DNA of 64,000 nucleotides. It comes from Meloidogyne chitwoodi. Taxonomy: Eukaryota; Nematoda; Chromadorea; Rhabditida; Meloidogynidae. The stretch is from the NCBI GenBank assembly GCA_015183035.1, contig JACZZP010000010.1, positions 1,426,001-1,490,000 of the forward strand, read 5' to 3'. Below, in pieces: positions 45,628 to 59,600 of this stretch (the stretch's first letter is position 1; each line of letters begins with the position of its first letter). The notes beneath the pieces are model-generated. The model was not told the origin of the DNA. It made no database searches and saw only the letters and a list, made by a program, of their open reading frames with translations. The position numbers and the translations under genes are program-made.

Positions 45628-48600
45628 TTAGATAGCCAATGCTTGTGCCATATTCAAAGCTGAAGGAGAAAGTTGCCCAACTGAAGAAGCTGTAATCATT
45701 TCTTTTGGGGTACTTAATCGTTCATCCTAAATTAAAATATCAAATTAATAAAAATAAATAAATATTTTACCTTTATTAAAAGCGAAAATTCACTATGTGA
45801 AGATAAAGGTGATACAATCTCATTATCAATTCCATCAAAAACAACCAAAGGTTTATTTTCTTCTAATTTATTTTTTATTTGAACATTAAAAGAATTATTT
45901 TTATCTTTTCGATTTCTTATACAAGAAGGTGAAGATAATATTTCTTTTTCTTCAAAATGTTGCAATGAAGTGCTAGGTTTTTGTTGTAATAATTGATGAT
46001 GATCTTCTTCTGGAATACTTGGTAAAGGCATTTGTTCATTAATATTAGACATTCCGTTGTCTGATGAACGTTTACGAGGAATTGCTCGTTCATGATTAGT
46101 TCCTTTTTTTTAATATTATTTAATAGTTAAAATAAAATTTAAAAAAAATACCATCCACAACAGTATCATTTGTTGTTGACTCATCAATTTCTGAAGTATT
46201 TCGATCACCACATTCACTACTTTCTTCTCGTTCTGTTTGTTGTTCTTCTTCTTCTTCCTCATTTTGATTTTGAACAAGTTCAGTAATTGAAATACTGTAT
46301 TTATCAGTACCAAGAAAAATAGAGCTAAAACCATGACATTGATAAGGACGAGAATCATCACGAAGAATTGTTACTGCATCCTTAAAAAAAGAATTAAATA
46401 AAAGAAAAATAAAAAAATAAACTTGTAAAGTGTCTGGTAATGGTTGATCTCTAGTTTCAGGTAAAAGCATAACCAATGTTCCTGCAAATAATGAAAATGT
46501 TGCAAATATAATCATAGGCACAAAAGCAAGTGTAACATCAGATAAAATTGCAATATAAGAGGAAACGCCAGAACCAAAACGTGCAATCTAATTATTTTAA
46601 ATCATATTTTTTTAAAAGTAGAAGAAATTAAATTTTAGAAAAATAAATAATTAGGTAAATAACCAACCATTGAGCAGAAACCGACAGCACTAAAAATATA
46701 AGGAAAAAATTAAAAAATATTTTTTTATTTTACCTATTTCGAATAACTGTTGGATATAATTCACTTGTAAATATATAAAGAATATTAAAAGCTCCTTGAA
46801 TAAAAATCTTTCCAGCAAGCATCAATCCTAACGACAACATTGGACTGCCAGAATTAATTGCACACATAGCTAAAATAATAAAAATAGCAGCCCCAACAAG
46901 TGTAAATATTTGAGAACTTTAAAAAAAATATTTTTTTTTAAAATTAATTTAAAAAATAAATAAACCGTTTTCTTCCAAATTTCATTAAATAAACACAAAA
47001 TATTAATGTTGGCAGCTCAATGGCACCGGCAATTGCGTTATTTAAAAAGAAATTGCCTGAGAAAAGAACACGTCCAGGAGCGGATTGGTCCGAAAGTGCT
47101 TAAAAAATTAGAAAAATAAAATAATAATGAATAAAATATATAATATGTAAAATATATTAATATACCAATAATTAATCCATAATAAACAAGTGCGGTAGCT
47201 ATCCAAATAATACAAATTACTCCAGTTCTCATGCAAAGTGCTCTTGATTTAAGTAAATGAAAAATATTTGCACGTTGATCACGACGAACCCATTTACGTT
47301 GTTCTGCATGTTTTACCTTTAAAATTAAAAAAATAATAATAATTGAAAAAATTAATTATGTACCAATTCCAAATCTGAAGGTAATGAACTTTTATTAAAA
47401 TCAAAAAGATTGAATGGAAAAGGAGGTTTTCTGCAAGCTCTACGAATATAATTCTCTGCCTTAATAAAAATTAAATTATTTTTAAAATAAATGAATTAAA
47501 TACTTCATCAACTCGATTATTCACAATTAACCAACGAGGGCTTTCTGGCAATACACAAATTAAACAAATACTTAATGTATGTAATGCTGCAGTTATTAAC
47601 TAATAAATAAAATATTCTTAAAATTTAATATTTATAAAAATTATAATTTTACCTGTATATTTTGCCAACTTTTACAAAAATAAGCAATTAATGCCAATGT
47701 AGCATAACCAACAGCCCAAGGAGCTTGCAAAAGACTTCCAACCATTGCACGATATCTAGTTCCAGTAATCTCCATACAAAGTATATAAGCAGCCAAATCA
47801 GCGGCTATAATTAAATAATAAAATTTTTAGAAAAAAAGTTTAATTATTTTAACCTTCATTGCAAACTGCTCCACAAAATCGAATAAACAAAAACATAGGA
47901 AAATAGGTTGAATAAGGAAGCAAAAGGCCAAATAAGGAAGAGAGAACTCCAAAACTAAAAAAATATTATTTATTTTTTAATTATTTTTTGCTTATTAAAT
48001 ATAAACTTTTACAAAAATATTTTTTCAAAATTTTATCAAAAATTTATTTTTAAAATAAATATTCAATTAAAAAATACAAACCCAATAACTGTTGGCTTTC
48101 TCCCAAATCTATCTGAAGCAAAACCTCCAAGTAAACATCCAAAAAGAAATCCAAAAGAATAAAATAAATGAGCGTGTGCTCTTTTGAAATTATCATCACA
48201 CACTAAATTCCATTCTGTTACAATTGTTGAACGCAAAACATCTTGATCATAATACCTAAATTTAAATTTAACATACAAAATAAATATTTAAATAAAATCT
48301 TGTACTAACCATTCCTGACATTTTACAATGTCGGGGCTTTCTCCACTTTCATTTACAATTTTCTGGGCTTCATCTAAAGGTATTCGTCTAAGTTGGTCAT
48401 ATCTAAATAATTAGAGAATAAGTTAACTTAATATTAAAATAAATTTTAATTTACCTAGCTTCACCTCTATCATAAAAATGGCACTGAGAATGAAAATTAA
48501 GCGTATCTCGTTGTTTATTTCTCGTTCTTGGATAAACTACAGAGCCTTGTAAAGCATCTGATAAATCCCAAAGATAAGGGTTTTCTGTTGTTGTTTTTTG

Positions 48601-49972
48601 TGTAGAGGTAGTAGAATGATAAAATGATTTAGGAGTTGATGAAGAATGGGATTGTTGGGAAGAAGTAGAAGAATTAACTCCTGGAACTTTACACCAATGG
48701 TCAGGCTAAATTTAAGCTTAAAATAAATAAATTTCTCTAAAAATAACCTGATACATCATATAAACCACAGATAAATTAAACATTGCATGAGGAATTTGCT
48801 GTAAACTTATTAAAAGATAAACCCATATTTGCCACCAAGAGCATCCTCCAATTATATTTAAAATACCTACATTTATAATTTTAATACTTTATCATTTTAA
48901 TTATTTAAAAAAACCTTCAAAATCTACTGGATCTGTAAAATGTCTTTTCTTTGAAGGCCTATAACGTTTCTGTATTTGTAAATGTGTGTCACGTATTTCT
49001 CCAATTGAAAAAGATTGTTTATGTGGCAAATAACTAATTGATGTACTTATAGATGGTTGACTTTCTGATGAGAAAAGACAGGAAGAAGACTTTGGAGTAA
49101 CTGCTCTAGAGGCTTTATTTATGTTTGAACTATCATGGGTTTGTTGTTGATTAGAAGTATCCGTTGAATCTGTAGCACAACTCTATAAAATTAATTTCTA
49201 AAACGTCCTTTTTGGTTAAATTACTTATGTAACTTTTAAAAGGAAAGTATATAAATTAGAAAAAAGTTTATTAAAAAACCTGTGAAAGTGTTAAATCAGA
49301 ATATGCCCAATGACAATTAGATATTGCTGTTTGTCCTTGGCCATTAACATTAGAAAGATGTGCACTTGGCAAAGCTGGTTCAGAATAAATTAAAGCAGTT
49401 GTAAGAAAAAATTGTTGTGGAGAAGGTGAAGAATAATCATTTTCAATATCTGAAATAATTGTTAAATGTGTTGGAGAGATGATATCAAAAATTTGATTTT
49501 TATTTGAAGAAAGTTGTTGATTTCTTTCATTTTCAAATGCTTCTGTTTGCCTTTGAAGTAAATCTGCATCACTCTAAAAATTTTAAATTAATTTAAAATA
49601 ATTTAATAAAATACCTGAGAAAAAGAGGCACAACATTCGCCTGCCAAAGAGGTTGGCGTTAAAAGGCATTTTTCTTCATCATCACTATCCTGGTGATGAG
49701 GTTGAGAATTGTTATTATTTACTTCTACAATAAAGTATAAAAAATTAAAAATAAAATTAAAATATAAAATTAATCTTTTTAATTTTAAATTATTAGGTCC
49801 CTAACATTTAATTTTAGCCTCAAATTAACTACTGTATTTCTTAAATGTTTAATAAAAAAATATGTTTACCTTCTCTACTACCCGTATTATTATTTTTCTG
49901 TCTTGTTGATGAAGCAGAAGAATCAGTTGTGGTTGTAGTCATTGCTGCTGTTGAGCAGTCAGCAATAGCCAT
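45628..49972 (-). CDS. SLC22-type organic cation/anion transporter (major facilitator superfamily) with long tails
   Basis: Twenty exons in minus order: 49972..49870, 49724..49615, 49573..49280, 49182..48915, 48866..48748, 48705..48455, 48402..48310, 48255..48082, 47954..47854, 47804..47653, 47599..47504, 47459..47364, 47316..47166, 47098..46966, 46916..46734, 46689..46668, 46587..46423, 46380..46152, 46102..45771, 45726..45628. They encode 1,056 residues with all phases matching. The core shows SLC22 hallmarks: a big extracellular loop after TM1 with cysteines, [16 protein letters not shown] after TM2, [13 protein letters not shown] after TM6, [28 protein letters not shown] and [16 protein letters not shown]. 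Such proteins carry organic ions or carnitine across the plasma membrane. About 258 residues of Ser/Gln-rich N-terminal tail and ~220 residues of acidic C-terminal tail roughly double the usual ~550. Exon 16 is only 22 nt. Confidence 0.92.
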
Positions 49973-52900
49973 TTTATTTACAATGAACAAATATTTTTTA
50001 AATTGTCTTTTCCCAAAAAAATATTTATTTAATTTTTAATGTATTAAATGTGTGTGGCCGTGTAGGTAAAGAAAAATGAGAAGAAAAGGTGCTTTTTAAC
50101 CAGCCGATAGGTGGCAGCAATTTTTTATGGTAACGGCATTGAAGGCAGTGAAAAGGTAGAAGAGGTGCATTTTCTGCAAAATAAAATTTATTATTGTCAA
50201 TTAAAAAATGTGTAAAGAGTTTTTGGTCTATAAAATCTAATTTTAAAAATTAAAAAAAAGAAAAGAAAAATGAGGAGATAAAAATGAATGAATTATTATA
50301 TGTAGTTTATAAAACAATAAGAAGAATAAGAGAAGAAAAAAAATTTAAGAGAATATTAAAGGTATTAATTTATTGAAAAATGTTAAGAAAAATAATTTTA
50401 TAAAAATGGAAGAATGTCTGAAAAAATTAACGGAAAAGAGAAAGGATTAAATGAAGAATTTTAAGGTAAAATAATAATTTAATGATAAGGAAGAGAATTA
50501 TTGAAGATAAATAAACGTGAGAATTTAAAAATATTAAAAGAAAAATTAAAAAGAAAAAGGGAAATAAAAATAAATAAATAAAAAGAGGAAGAAGAAGAAA
50601 ATATTAAAATAATTTAATAAATATTAGAGAAGCAACTGTTAAAAAAAAAATAAATAAAAATCATGAGCGTACATTAAATAATAAAAATATTTTATTTATT
50701 TTATATGGAATAAAATTTTAGTAAATATATTTTTAAAACAATTTTACTTATATTTTAATGTCTACTAGGCATTGTTTTAAAAGACCCAACCGGTCCCCAC
50801 CTAATTAATTATCGATGACAGCAATGTTTTTGGCGCAAAAAATCATTATTTTAAGGTAATAAAATATGATTTAAAGGAAGAAAAGATTTAATATAAAGGA
50901 AAAATAAACAAAATAAAATAAATCCAAAGATAAATTAATAACCTATTATTATTAATATATTTATAATTAATAAAAATTATTTTTTTAATTAAAAATCCTT
51001 CAAGTTCTAAATAAAATTAAAAAATTTTCTAAACCAGATAAATTAAAATAATTTAAAAAATTATTAAAAACCTGTTAAAAGATAATCAAATATTAAAATA
51101 AAACTGGTAAACGAAAAAAAAGGAAAAAAATAAAAAAATATTAATTTAGTATTTCAACGAAATTAAATAAAAATAGAAAAAAAGGCGTTAAAAAGTTGTA
51201 AAAAAAATATTGAAGAGTAAAGAAGAAAATATGATTGTTTGGTGATAATATAAGTGAAATTAAATGATAAACTTTGCAAAATTATTTATTTATTAAAATA
51301 AATAAATTTAAAGTAATTATTTCTGAATAATATTTATTAGCACTAAATATTTAATTTTAGATATAGTATTTCATAGATATTTTGAAATTTACAAAATTTT
51401 AAATTAAAAGTTTAGGGAATATTTTGAAATAAATATGTAAAAAAATTTCAAATTTAATTATTACAATTCCCAGTATAAATTCTTTTTAAAAATTCTTTAC
51501 GTAAAAAAGCATTCCTTTTTACTAAAAATAATGCAATTTTTTGCTTCCTTTTTTATTGCCAGTCAGAAGTAATCCCCCCAGTTTTTTATATATTGGTCCG
51601 CGACATTTAGCGGAAGATGGCGAATACTGACTGTAAAATTATTGAAGAATTGGGGGAACAGAAGAAGATAAGGAAATTTAGGAGTGAAAGAAATGAGAGA
51701 CAAAAATATAACAGACAAACAAAAGTAGTTAGACAAATGATGAGGGCAGCCGACACAAAACTGCACTGACTGCCGGGTACACAACAAATGTGTGTGTATG
51801 TATATTCCACATCGGAAATAGAAAACACGCTTTTACCGAATAATGTGTTATATTTCAATATATTTTAAAAAATAATCGAAATTTTTAATTATTTACATAA
51901 ATACTTAAATCTAAAATTATAGAAATGTGTTTCAAAATAATAGACCATTAAAAGATATTGAAAAATTGGGTGAATTTTATATTATTTAAACTTAATATAT
52001 TAAAAAAAATCAAAATTAAGGAAATGATAAACGAAAAATATAATCAAAAAGTAAATAATAAAAGGCAGTTTATAGACGAAAATAATCAACAATTCTTTTA
52101 AAATTAGACAAAATTCACAAAAACGTAAATATAAACACATTAAATTACATTTTTAACAAAATATTAAGAAAATATTTGTTTTAAAAATATTTATTTATTT
52201 AATAAATTAATTGGTAGAAATATATAGAATATTTCTAAATTTGAAAAGAAAAATCTATGTTTTTTCATTTTAGTAATTGGAAAAAGAAAATTATTGGAAA
52301 ATCACGGAGGATTTAAAAAATACCTTTTTAGGAATATAATTCCTAAAAAAATAACTATTTTTTAAAGAATTTTCAATATTATTAAATTTAATTAATATAT
52401 GCACATACAATTTATTTTTTTATTTTCTCTTGTGGCTTTATATTAAAGAGTTAAATTAATTCAAAAAAATCCAATTTTTTATATGAAAATAATTTTAAAA
52501 GAATTTTTATTTAATTAAATAAATTTTTATTTAATTAAAATAACCTAAAATCGAGTCAGTTGTTAGTTTCTTTTATTAAATTTGTTAATTAAACTCATCT
52601 TAAATTTGCACTAAAAATCAATAAATAAATAAATTGTCTGAAATAATAAAAAAAGTTAATAAATAGTTTTTTTCTTCAAAGTTTTAAGTGAAAAGTTTTA
52701 ATGGATTTTTTTATTAAGGGGACTCATAAAGGTTACTTTAAATATTCAATAAATAAATATTAGATAAAATAATAAGTAAAAAAGAGAGAACAGAGAGAAG
52801 GAAGCAGAGAAATAGTGGATGTTAGGAGTGAAAAAGGGAAGTCATTTCTAGTAATATTTTGTTTTATTTAATACATTTACTACAAAATGTGTCAGTAACA

Positions 52901-54280
52901 CTTCTATCACAACATTTTGTTTTTTAATTATCATATGTTCACAATAATAAATACAAAAATATTATTTCAATTCATTTAGTATTCAAAAAAGGTTAATTTT
53001 TCATTTTTTGACTCTAATGATCCTAAACAAAGTAAATATTAATTTTTTTCCTATCTCTAAATTCTCGTTAAAATTGATAAGAAAAGGATAACGAATGAAA
53101 AAAGCAAAAATTAACACAATAGCTGAGAAGCTAGACTACACATTGGGCCAACAACCAAAGTCTAAATTGCTGGGGTATTGAAAAGAGAAATAAAATGCAT
53201 TTTTCTCCAAAAATAATGCCAATCAAAAATGTGTAAAAATAAAAATAAATTTTCTATTATATTAAAATGAATGGAAATAATTCGAGAGTAAAATAATAAT
53301 AAAAGATGAAGAAGAAGATTATTTATTATTAAATAGAAATGGAAAAATTTTTTGATTTTTTTTATTTCTAAAAATAATGTTCAATGACCAACTGACATAT
53401 TAAATTAAAGATTGATGGGGATTATATTTATTAATTATAATTAATATTTTTTAACATTTATTTTTAAATTAATTTAAATTATTATTTTTTTAACATTTTA
53501 AAGAAAATATTTGTTAAATTTAATAATCTTTAGTTTAGTTATTTACCTTTATATTTGTTTTTGTGTTCTTGAATTAACAAAATTGTGTTATTCTGAAAAA
53601 ATTTGATAATAAAATTAATTTAATTTTTGTTAATTTTATTTTAATTTAATAAAGCCTTGTTCAAAATTTAATTTAAAAAATTTAGTATTAAATAATATAT
53701 TTCATTAATTGTTTACACTTTTTTAGTCCTAATGTACTATTAAAATAAATAAATAATTGAGATATATTTACATACATATTTTTACTTTTTTAATTTCAAA
53801 GATTTATGTTTTTATTTAAAAAAAAATTCTAACTATTTTATCTAAAAATAGTCACTAAAATAAATAAATAATTTAATAGCGCAGAATATGAATCAGCAAA
53901 GACTTTTGTTTATTTACAAAAATAACAACTTTTAACTACATATTTTATTTTTCTAAAATTATTTATTTTAATAAATAAATATTCTAAAATATTTGGGAGA
54001 TATCATTAAAATTAAAAAAAATCTAAATGGGAAAGGCACGGAAAAAGGAAGGAACGTTATTCACTTCTTCTTCTTGTCATTTTTGTTTGGAAAAGGAAGA
54101 ATATAAAAATGAACGGAGACAAAAACAGAAGAAAAAAGAACAATTTCGAATTGCGTAAAATTTTCTATTTTTAGATTTTTTTTAAATAAAAATAACAATT
54201 ATTATTTAGTCTGAAATATAATTAATTATGTCTATAAAAAATGATTTGTTTATTAATTTTATTCCTTTTTTAATATCAGA
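49973..54280. other. Large intergenic region between divergent SLC22-type and PIG-A genes
   Basis: About 4.3 kb, mostly A/T-rich with AGAAGAAAA-type patches (50050-50650). Segments at 51550-51800 (CCGCGACATTTAGCGG, TGCCGGGTACACAACAAATG) and 53120-53180 are less AT-rich. Open frames near 51563-51858 show no coding bias and are not called. Promoters for both genes are expected here but cannot be located. Confidence 0.55.
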
Positions 54281-56270
54281 ATGGTCTCAGACTTTTTCTG
54301 TCCAAATACTGGAGGAGTTGAAACGCACATTTATCAGCTGGCGAAATGTCTGCTAAATAATGGGCATAAGGTTTTTTTCAATCAGTCTAAATTTTGTAAA
54401 TAAACAAATAAAACTTTTCTACTTATAAATACACACATATGGTGTTTTTAAATATTTGTACTTTAAAAAATAAAAAAAAATTTGCTTTTGTTCTTAAAAT
54501 GTCTGGAAATAATATTTATTGGAAAAATTGATGATTGGAGAGAAAATAAATTGAAATATTTTAAAAATTTTTATTTTTTTACCTATTTTAAATAACAAAT
54601 TTAATCTTAAAGTGTAATTTTGACTATTTTTAATTGAATTAATATTTAAATTTAGGTTATTGTCATAACTCATGCTTATGGGAATCGTAATGGAATTCGT
54701 TATTTATGTTCGGGCACACTTAAGGTTGTATTTAAAATATATATTTTTTAACTTTTTTTTATTAAAGGTTTATTATCTTCCATGTTTGGTTCTTGGCAAT
54801 AATTACTTACCCTCAGCTTTAGGCTCCCTTCCATGGTTTCGTAAAATTTTTTCTTATGAACGTATCCAAATTGTTCATTCTCATTCTACATTTTCTACAA
54901 TGGGACATGAAGCATTATTACATGCATGGACTTTTGGTCTTTGTACAATTTTTACCGATCATTCACTTTATGGATTTGCTGATGTTGGAGCTATTTTAAG
55001 TAATCGACTTGTTTTACGTTATTCTTTAGCGAATGTAGACAGATTAATTTGTGTTTCATATACAAGGTTTTTTTTATTAATTTAAATTTTTCTAATAATA
55101 TATTTTTTAAATAGTAAAGAGAATACAGTTTTGCGTGCTGATGTTCCTCCATCTCATGTTTATGTTATTCCAAATGCTATAGATTCAAAGTTATTTACAC
55201 CAGATCCAAATTTATTTTATCATTCTCGACCTATAACAATTGTTCTAATTTCTCGTTTAGTTTATAGAAAAGGAGCTGATTTATTAGTACAAATAATACC
55301 AGAAGTATGTCGAAGACATAAAAAAGGTTTAATTAAAAAACTTAGATCTGACAATGAGAAAAACATTTTTAGTTCGTTTTGTAATAGGCGGTGATGGCCC
55401 AAAACGTGTTGAATTGGAAGAAATGCGAGAAAGGCATAGACTTCATAATCGTGTTGAATTTAAAGGGGAACTTCCACATGATAAGGTAATTATTTAATTA
55501 TAATAAAATAAAATATTTTTTAAAAGGTCCGTGAAATATTAATACAAGGACAAATATTTTTAAATACTTCTTTAACAGATGCTTTTTGTATGAGTATTGT
55601 TGAGGCAGCATGTTGCGGGTATTTTCTTTAAAATTTTTATAAAATTTTGTAAATCCGGTTTGGTCATAAATAATTTATCCTAAAATAAATTATTTTTTTT
55701 TGTTGTTGATACTTATTTTAAAAAGAAGATTTAATATTAAGCATTTAATTAAAATAAATCTTTTCTTATTTAGTTTGCATGTAGTATCAACAAAAGTTGG
55801 TGGTATTCCTGAAGTTTTACCTCCTGAATTTATAACATTGTGTGAACCTAATCCAGAAGGTTTAAAAAAAAATTATTTAAATTTCTCTTATATTTTTTTA
55901 AAGTTTTAATTCAATCACTTCTAAATGCAATAAATCTTTATGAAAATAATTTATTTCCAAATCCAATAGAAAAACATTACAAAATTTCTCAATTATATCA
56001 TTGGGATGATGTAGCACAAAGAACAGAAAAATTATATAAAACAGCAATGGAAGAAATTGAAATTAGCCCTGGACATCGTTTTAGAAAGTAAAAATATTTA
56101 AATATTAATTTTAAATTTAATAATATTTTTACAGCCTTTTAAGAGCTGGTTTTTGGTTTGGACTTGTTTGGATTTGGGGTGCTTCTCTTAATTTTTTACT
56201 AGCAACAATTTTAGATTTAATATATCCTCAATCACGTATTAAAAGATCAAAAAGAAGGTCAATTAAATAA
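54281..56270 (+). CDS. piga: PIG-A, GPI-anchor biosynthesis GlcNAc transferase catalytic subunit
   Basis: Nine exons, 54281..54370, 54656..54724, 54768..55066, 55115..55326, 55373..55485, 55527..55618, 55774..55859, 55904..56087 and 56135..56270, give 426 residues. Recognition is strong: [20 protein letters not shown] at the start, [84 protein letters not shown] and [12 protein letters not shown] (GT4 family donor-binding region). A C-terminal membrane anchor follows ([21 protein letters not shown]). The enzyme adds GlcNAc to phosphatidylinositol on the cytosolic ER face, the first GPI step. The start ATG directly follows a TTTTTAATATCAG acceptor-like string, compatible with leader trans-splicing or a 5'-UTR intron. 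Intron 1 (285 nt) is long for this window. Confidence 0.96.
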
Positions 56271-56658
56271 TTTTATTTATTTAATATTTATATATAAACT
56301 AATAATTTTTTAATTCAATTTTGTAATTTTCTTTATTCTTATTATTTTGTAAAATTTATTTATCATTTTGTACATATTTTTAATTTAAATAAATTATTAA
56401 AATTTGTGTTTAAGAAATTGAAAAAATGCTTTATATATTTACTTGGTTGTCCATAGTAACTAAAATTTAGTAAATCCCTCAAAATATACTAAGATCGACT
56501 AATAAATATTTCTTTAATGTTTGTTTAGTAAAAACTTGAAAAAGAACAATGAAGAAAAAATCTTTTTTCTTTTAAAATATTTTAAGTTAATTTTAAAATG
56601 TTAAAAATAATAAAAATAAATTAATCTAATATTTATTTTTTTATTAATATTAAATTAA
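56271..56658. other. Intergenic stretch
   Basis: 388 bp between PIG-A and WDR31, same strand. AT-rich with no recognisable element. Confidence 0.55.
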
Positions 56659-59600
56659 ATGGGCAGCACATATTCTGCACTAGCTAATAAAGATGACAAT
56701 GATTTAATACTTAATGATACAGATAATAATATTAGGTAATTTGTTAGATAATATATTTTTAACTTTTTAAAAATAAAAATATTTTTAAATATATTTTTAA
56801 TTAATTTTTAAAAATTAAATATTTTGTTTTTTTTTTAATTTTAGTAATTCACCTCGTATAATTCAAACATATTTAAATTCTTCACAAGAAAGACAACAAA
56901 CATCTTCATTTCAAAAAATTCAACTTCCATCTCCTGTACATAAAAATTCAATAAATTGGTTAAGTGTTGTCAGACCAGAATTAATTATTTCTTGTAGTTC
57001 TGATAATACAATTGTTTTAAATAATATGGATAATTGTTCTTGTATTACTCGTTGGATTGGACATAAAAGGGAAGTAACTAAAGTTATTTATAAACATTTT
57101 GGATCTCAACATTTTGTTTTATCTGGATCAAAAGATTGTTGTAATCTTTTATTAAATTTATTTTTAATTATATAAATTTATTTTAAATAAATTTATAATA
57201 TAAAATTTATTATTTAGCTATACGCCTTTGGCGTTTTAATGAAACAAGATGTATCCAAACATTTAATGGACATGAATTTGGAATTACAGGTTTAGCAGCT
57301 CTTGGAGGTTTTTTTTAATTTTAATTTGGAAAATTTAAAATTTTTATTTAATTTTAAAAGAAAATTTTGTTTCTGGTGCTCGAGATGGAAAATTATTATT
57401 ATGGAATATTGAACGTGTTGATAAACCTATACGTTCATCAACTATTTCTAATAATCAAAATATAGTAAATTTATTTTTAAATTAAATAATTATTTAATTT
57501 TTATAATATTTATTTCTTTTTTTAGATAACTCATATTGAATCAAATTCTGAAAATCATATTATTTTTCAAACAGGAGAAGATGGAGCTATAAGAATTTGG
57601 GATTCTCACAATCTTTCACTAATAGACACAATTCCTTCTTTTGGAAGTTATCAACCATTATGGCATTGCAATAGATTGCCAAATATTGAACCAAATTCTT
57701 TATTAACTGCTGGAGGTGGTGATACAAATGAAATTAAAGTAAAAGATAAAATTAAATAAAAGACAATTTTTAAATTAAAATAGCTTTGGGATATACGACA
57801 AAGAAAATTAATTCAACGTTTTCGAGGCCATGAAAATGTAAATATTTTTTATAAAATAATTTTTAATTATTTTTTTTAAAGGACGTTAGGGCAGCTATTT
57901 TACTTCAACCTCAACCACAAATAACTTCAAAACGATTAATACTGAGTGTTAGTAATGATAGAACTGTTCGCTTATGGGATATTAATACTGGCAGTATGTA
58001 AATAAATTATAATTAAGTCCTGTTTTAAGTCCTTCAAGATATATAAAACCATTAGGTAGATATATGTCGATGGTAAATGTGTAGTTGGCTATCTACCTGT
58101 ACGCAAAGGACATTTGCAGTTCGCAAGCGCTCTTTGCATTTTTGGCGTTAGGAAAATGGCACGCATATTTTTCCTTTTCCATTATAGTATGCTTTTGGCA
58201 CATAGATGGAAAAAAGGAAAGAAAATTATTAAGTGAAAATATTTTTATTTTATAAATGATCAGATTATAAATTTGGGGCATGGCTTTGTTTTATAAGTTA
58301 AATACCGTATTTCCTCTAATAAACCGACCGGTCGGTTTATTTTTCAACTACCCTCTAGGGGGTCGGTTTATTGGAGGGGGTCGGTCTAATAGAGGGGGTC
58401 GGTTTATTTTTCGATTACCATAAAAGCACCAACCACTACTGACTCGCCAAACTTTTTCATTTAGACTTTCTCTTTTTCTTAAAATTTGACCTTAAGAACT
58501 GGGTTGAATGTTACCACTCTCGATAGACTCCTGAAATTTAAAAAACCATAAGAAGGGCAAAGCTAATTTTTGAGTGGAAAATTCGAATATACAAATGAAA
58601 GCTCTTTCGAAAGGCCTAAGCGTTCGTACTTTATTCTATTCATTGATAACAAAGGAGGGTTTGATTCGTACTTTATTCTATTAGTAAAATTACAGTTAAT
58701 ATATAATTAGTTTAGCGAAGATAATCCAAGTGAATCAGCCTTGGGAATCACAAAATGAATTGGTCACCTTGGTTTTTCATTTTTTGGATTCTATATCTAG
58801 GCACATATTTGGAGCGTGTTGATAAATAATTTTGGTGTCGTTCCACTTGGCCTAAAGAATTCTTTCGAAATAACTATCATTTGTATAATCGAATTTTTTA
58901 CCCAAAAATGAGCTTATTCCACCCTTTTGTTTTTTTATTTAGGTCTTATATCTCGGTTCATAGGCAATTCTGTACCATGAGAGTGTTACCATTCGTCTCA
59001 GGTCATCGAAATGAATTGAATTAGGTATATATTGACTCCCATTGTCATTATCCACTATACTAGTTTATTAGAGAAAAGGGGTCGGTTTATTAGAGGGGGT
59101 CGGTCTAATAGAGGGGGTCGGTTTATTTTTCAACTATCCTCTAGAGGGTCGGCTTATTGGAGGGGGTCGGTCTAATAGAAGGAGTCGGTTTATTAGAGGA
59201 AATACGGTATGTCATATTTTTAAACTTTTTCATTAAACTTCAAATATGTCCTTTATACCCAACTAATAAATCCTCGGAAGAAAATTCTGGATTCCATTTT
59301 TCGACGATCAAATCGATATTGAATCAAGGAAAAATCCCAAATTTTAATTATTGAATATCTAAAAGGTTTCCGACATAGAAGACTAAAATGATTTGTCTCA
59401 ACTGTGGTAGCGATATGAACATAAAGTGACACAATGGTTATTACTGGCGGTAATTTAATAATTTTCTTTCCTTTTTTCCATCTATGTGCCAAAAGCATAC
59501 TATAATGGAAAAGGAAAAATATGCGTGCCATTTTCCTAACGCCAAAAATGCAAAGAGCGCTTGCGAACTGCAAATGTCCTTTGCGTACAGGTAGATAGCC

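Noticed and set aside
51563..51858. Two overlapping minus-strand frames of 74-83 codons
   Set aside because: Hydrophobic composition but no ATG context, exon partners or family signature; treated as intergenic.
58093..59573. Minus-strand frames at the two ends of the WDR31 intron element
   Set aside because: They arise from the element's inverted repeats and share no similarity with a transposase.
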